Notes under the pieces: model-generated
Told to the model about the DNA's origin: nothing
Database searches by the model: none
Seen by the model: the letters and a program-made list of their open reading frames with translations, nothing else
Part shown: positions 26,089 to 26,859 of the stretch, in pieces
Position numbering within the stretch: the first letter of the stretch is position 1
Layout of the letters: each line of letters starts with the position of its first letter
Assembly: GCA_049999765.1 (NCBI GenBank)
Contig: JBNGIQ010008533.1
Location: forward strand, 1-26,859
Reading direction: 5' to 3'
Origin: Phaeoceros laevis
Taxonomy: Eukaryota; Anthocerotophyta; Anthocerotopsida; Notothyladales
DNA length: 26,859 nt
Position numbers and translations under genes: made by a program

Positions 26089-26859
26089 ATGGCGAGAAAT
26101 GCAGTTGTTGTCCCTCAGACCTTGGCTCCAAACATCGCCAAGGAAGAAAAATTTGACGGGACTAACTATCATGTGTGGCGGACAAGGATGGAGGAAATCC
26201 TAAAGTCCAAAAAATTATGGGGCTACGTTGGAGGCTTCGGAGATCCTCCAGTAGTCATTCCAAAACCTGCTGCAGCATTGCCGGCTGAGTTGGCAGTCTG
26301 GGAGGAAGCAGATCAAACACCAAGGACACTTTTACAGCTAAGTGTCAAAAGCACACACATTGGCATTTTCCAGGGTGCCACAACAGCTGCCGAATATTGG
26401 AGTCAGACTAAGGAGGTCTATGATTCTAGAGACCTCATGCTCCAAACCTATGTGCTAAAACAATTCACAAGTCTGAAGATGAATGAATCAGATCTTGTGG
26501 ACAAGCATGTGCTAGATTTCAGGACCTGAGAGGAAAAATGATTTCCGCCGGTTTCGACCTGGATGAAGATTTGCTGGCTGTCATCCTGCTGATCACTCTC
26601 CCTGATTCCTGGTCAGGCGTGGTGTAGGGCCTGCAGGATGTGCGCAATATCACAGTTAATAAAGTAATCGCCACAATGTTGACCGAGGAGTCAAGGAAGA
26701 AAATGGCAAACACAAGCATGCTTTCTGACAAGGCTCTCTACACTAACCGACCTGGCAAAGGTCGAGGAGGCCGTGGCCGTCCGTTCAGCAGAGGTGGAAG
26801 AGGCGGCCGTGGCGGCCGTGGAGGTTTCAGGCCTCAACATTTTGCAAACCCCAAGGGCA
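26089..26859 (+). pseudogene. Copia-3 gag (UBN2 type, RGG-rich), partial
   Basis: Gag packages element RNA. ATG at 26089 (aaacATGG). It starts with the typical EEKFDGTNYHVWRTRMEEIL, then SKKLWGYVGG, TTAAEYWSQTKEVY and a C-terminal helical part. One base is missing at about 26522 (LDFR then TGA; the other frame continues DLRGKMISAGFDLDEDLLAV). A TAG at 26626-26628 stands where CAG is likely. After it comes an Arg/Gly-rich stretch (GRGGRGRPFSRGGRGGRGGR, about 26757-26820), expected to bind RNA, before the zinc knuckle that must lie outside the window. Confidence 0.9.

Larger units (their letters stand above)
25121..26859 (+). mobile_element. Copia-3: 5' part of a Ty1/copia element, plus strand, running off the window
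   Basis: A short LTR (25121-25273), a perfect Met-tRNA primer site directly after it, an 800-bp leader with two small ORFs, then gag. It starts inside the protease of Copia-2 in the opposite direction, so it is the youngest layer of the copia stack. One gag frameshift and one stop show that this copy is not intact. Confidence 0.88.

Overview
The window is transposon-on-transposon plant DNA, with no intact host gene. Nearly every base from about 627 to the right edge belongs to a nested set of mobile elements. A land plant is indicated by Ty1/copia and chromodomain Ty3 elements, a CACTA DNA transposon, PLS-type PPR repeats with an E/DYW tail, and plant-style introns. The near-identical PPR repeats and large decayed elements suggest a repeat-rich seedless plant such as a fern. 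That placement is inference.

Layout from left to right. (1) 1-626: a 221-bp tandem duplication in AT-rich DNA and a CCTG microsatellite. (2) 627-734 and 6329-7287, minus strand: an old gag/retropepsin gene split by the next element. (3) 740-6323, plus strand: a complete but dead Ty3/gypsy chromovirus with both LTRs and a 5-bp target duplication (ccttc). (4) About 7631-20938, minus strand: Copia-1, carrying a small antisense ORF between pol and its 3' LTR. (5) 12148-19901: a 7,754-bp CACTA transposon inside the gag of Copia-1, with 31-bp inverted ends and a 3-bp target duplication (aga). (6) 20939-25120, minus strand: Copia-2, which cuts off the 5' end of Copia-1 and has its own antisense ORF in the same place. 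(7) 25121 to the right edge, plus strand: Copia-3, which cuts off the 5' end of Copia-2. It shows a short LTR, a perfect primer-binding site, two leader ORFs and gag.

The CACTA element shows no transposase. Instead it carries plus-strand pieces of at least four host genes: a PPR protein (tandem 306-bp PLS repeats plus an E/DYW tail), 3-hydroxyisobutyrate dehydrogenase (five exons with introns), TFIIB (the four C-terminal exons to the stop codon) and a DUF212 protein (two exons). Three further exon-like pieces are not recognised. The PPR array is fused in frame to the dehydrogenase exon, and the left-hand PPR ORF starts in transposon end sequence. This is a gene-capturing, exon-shuffling CACTA. 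Two N runs (13529-13927 and 14219-14318) lie in or beside the repeat array.

The most novel signal is the pair of antisense ORFs at 7954-8295 and 21279-21620. Both are exactly 113 codons, both start with a membrane segment and both share an LAP...LP...DG...LRY motif order. Both lie between copia pol and the 3' LTR on the strand opposite pol. They look like an antisense accessory gene of this copia lineage.
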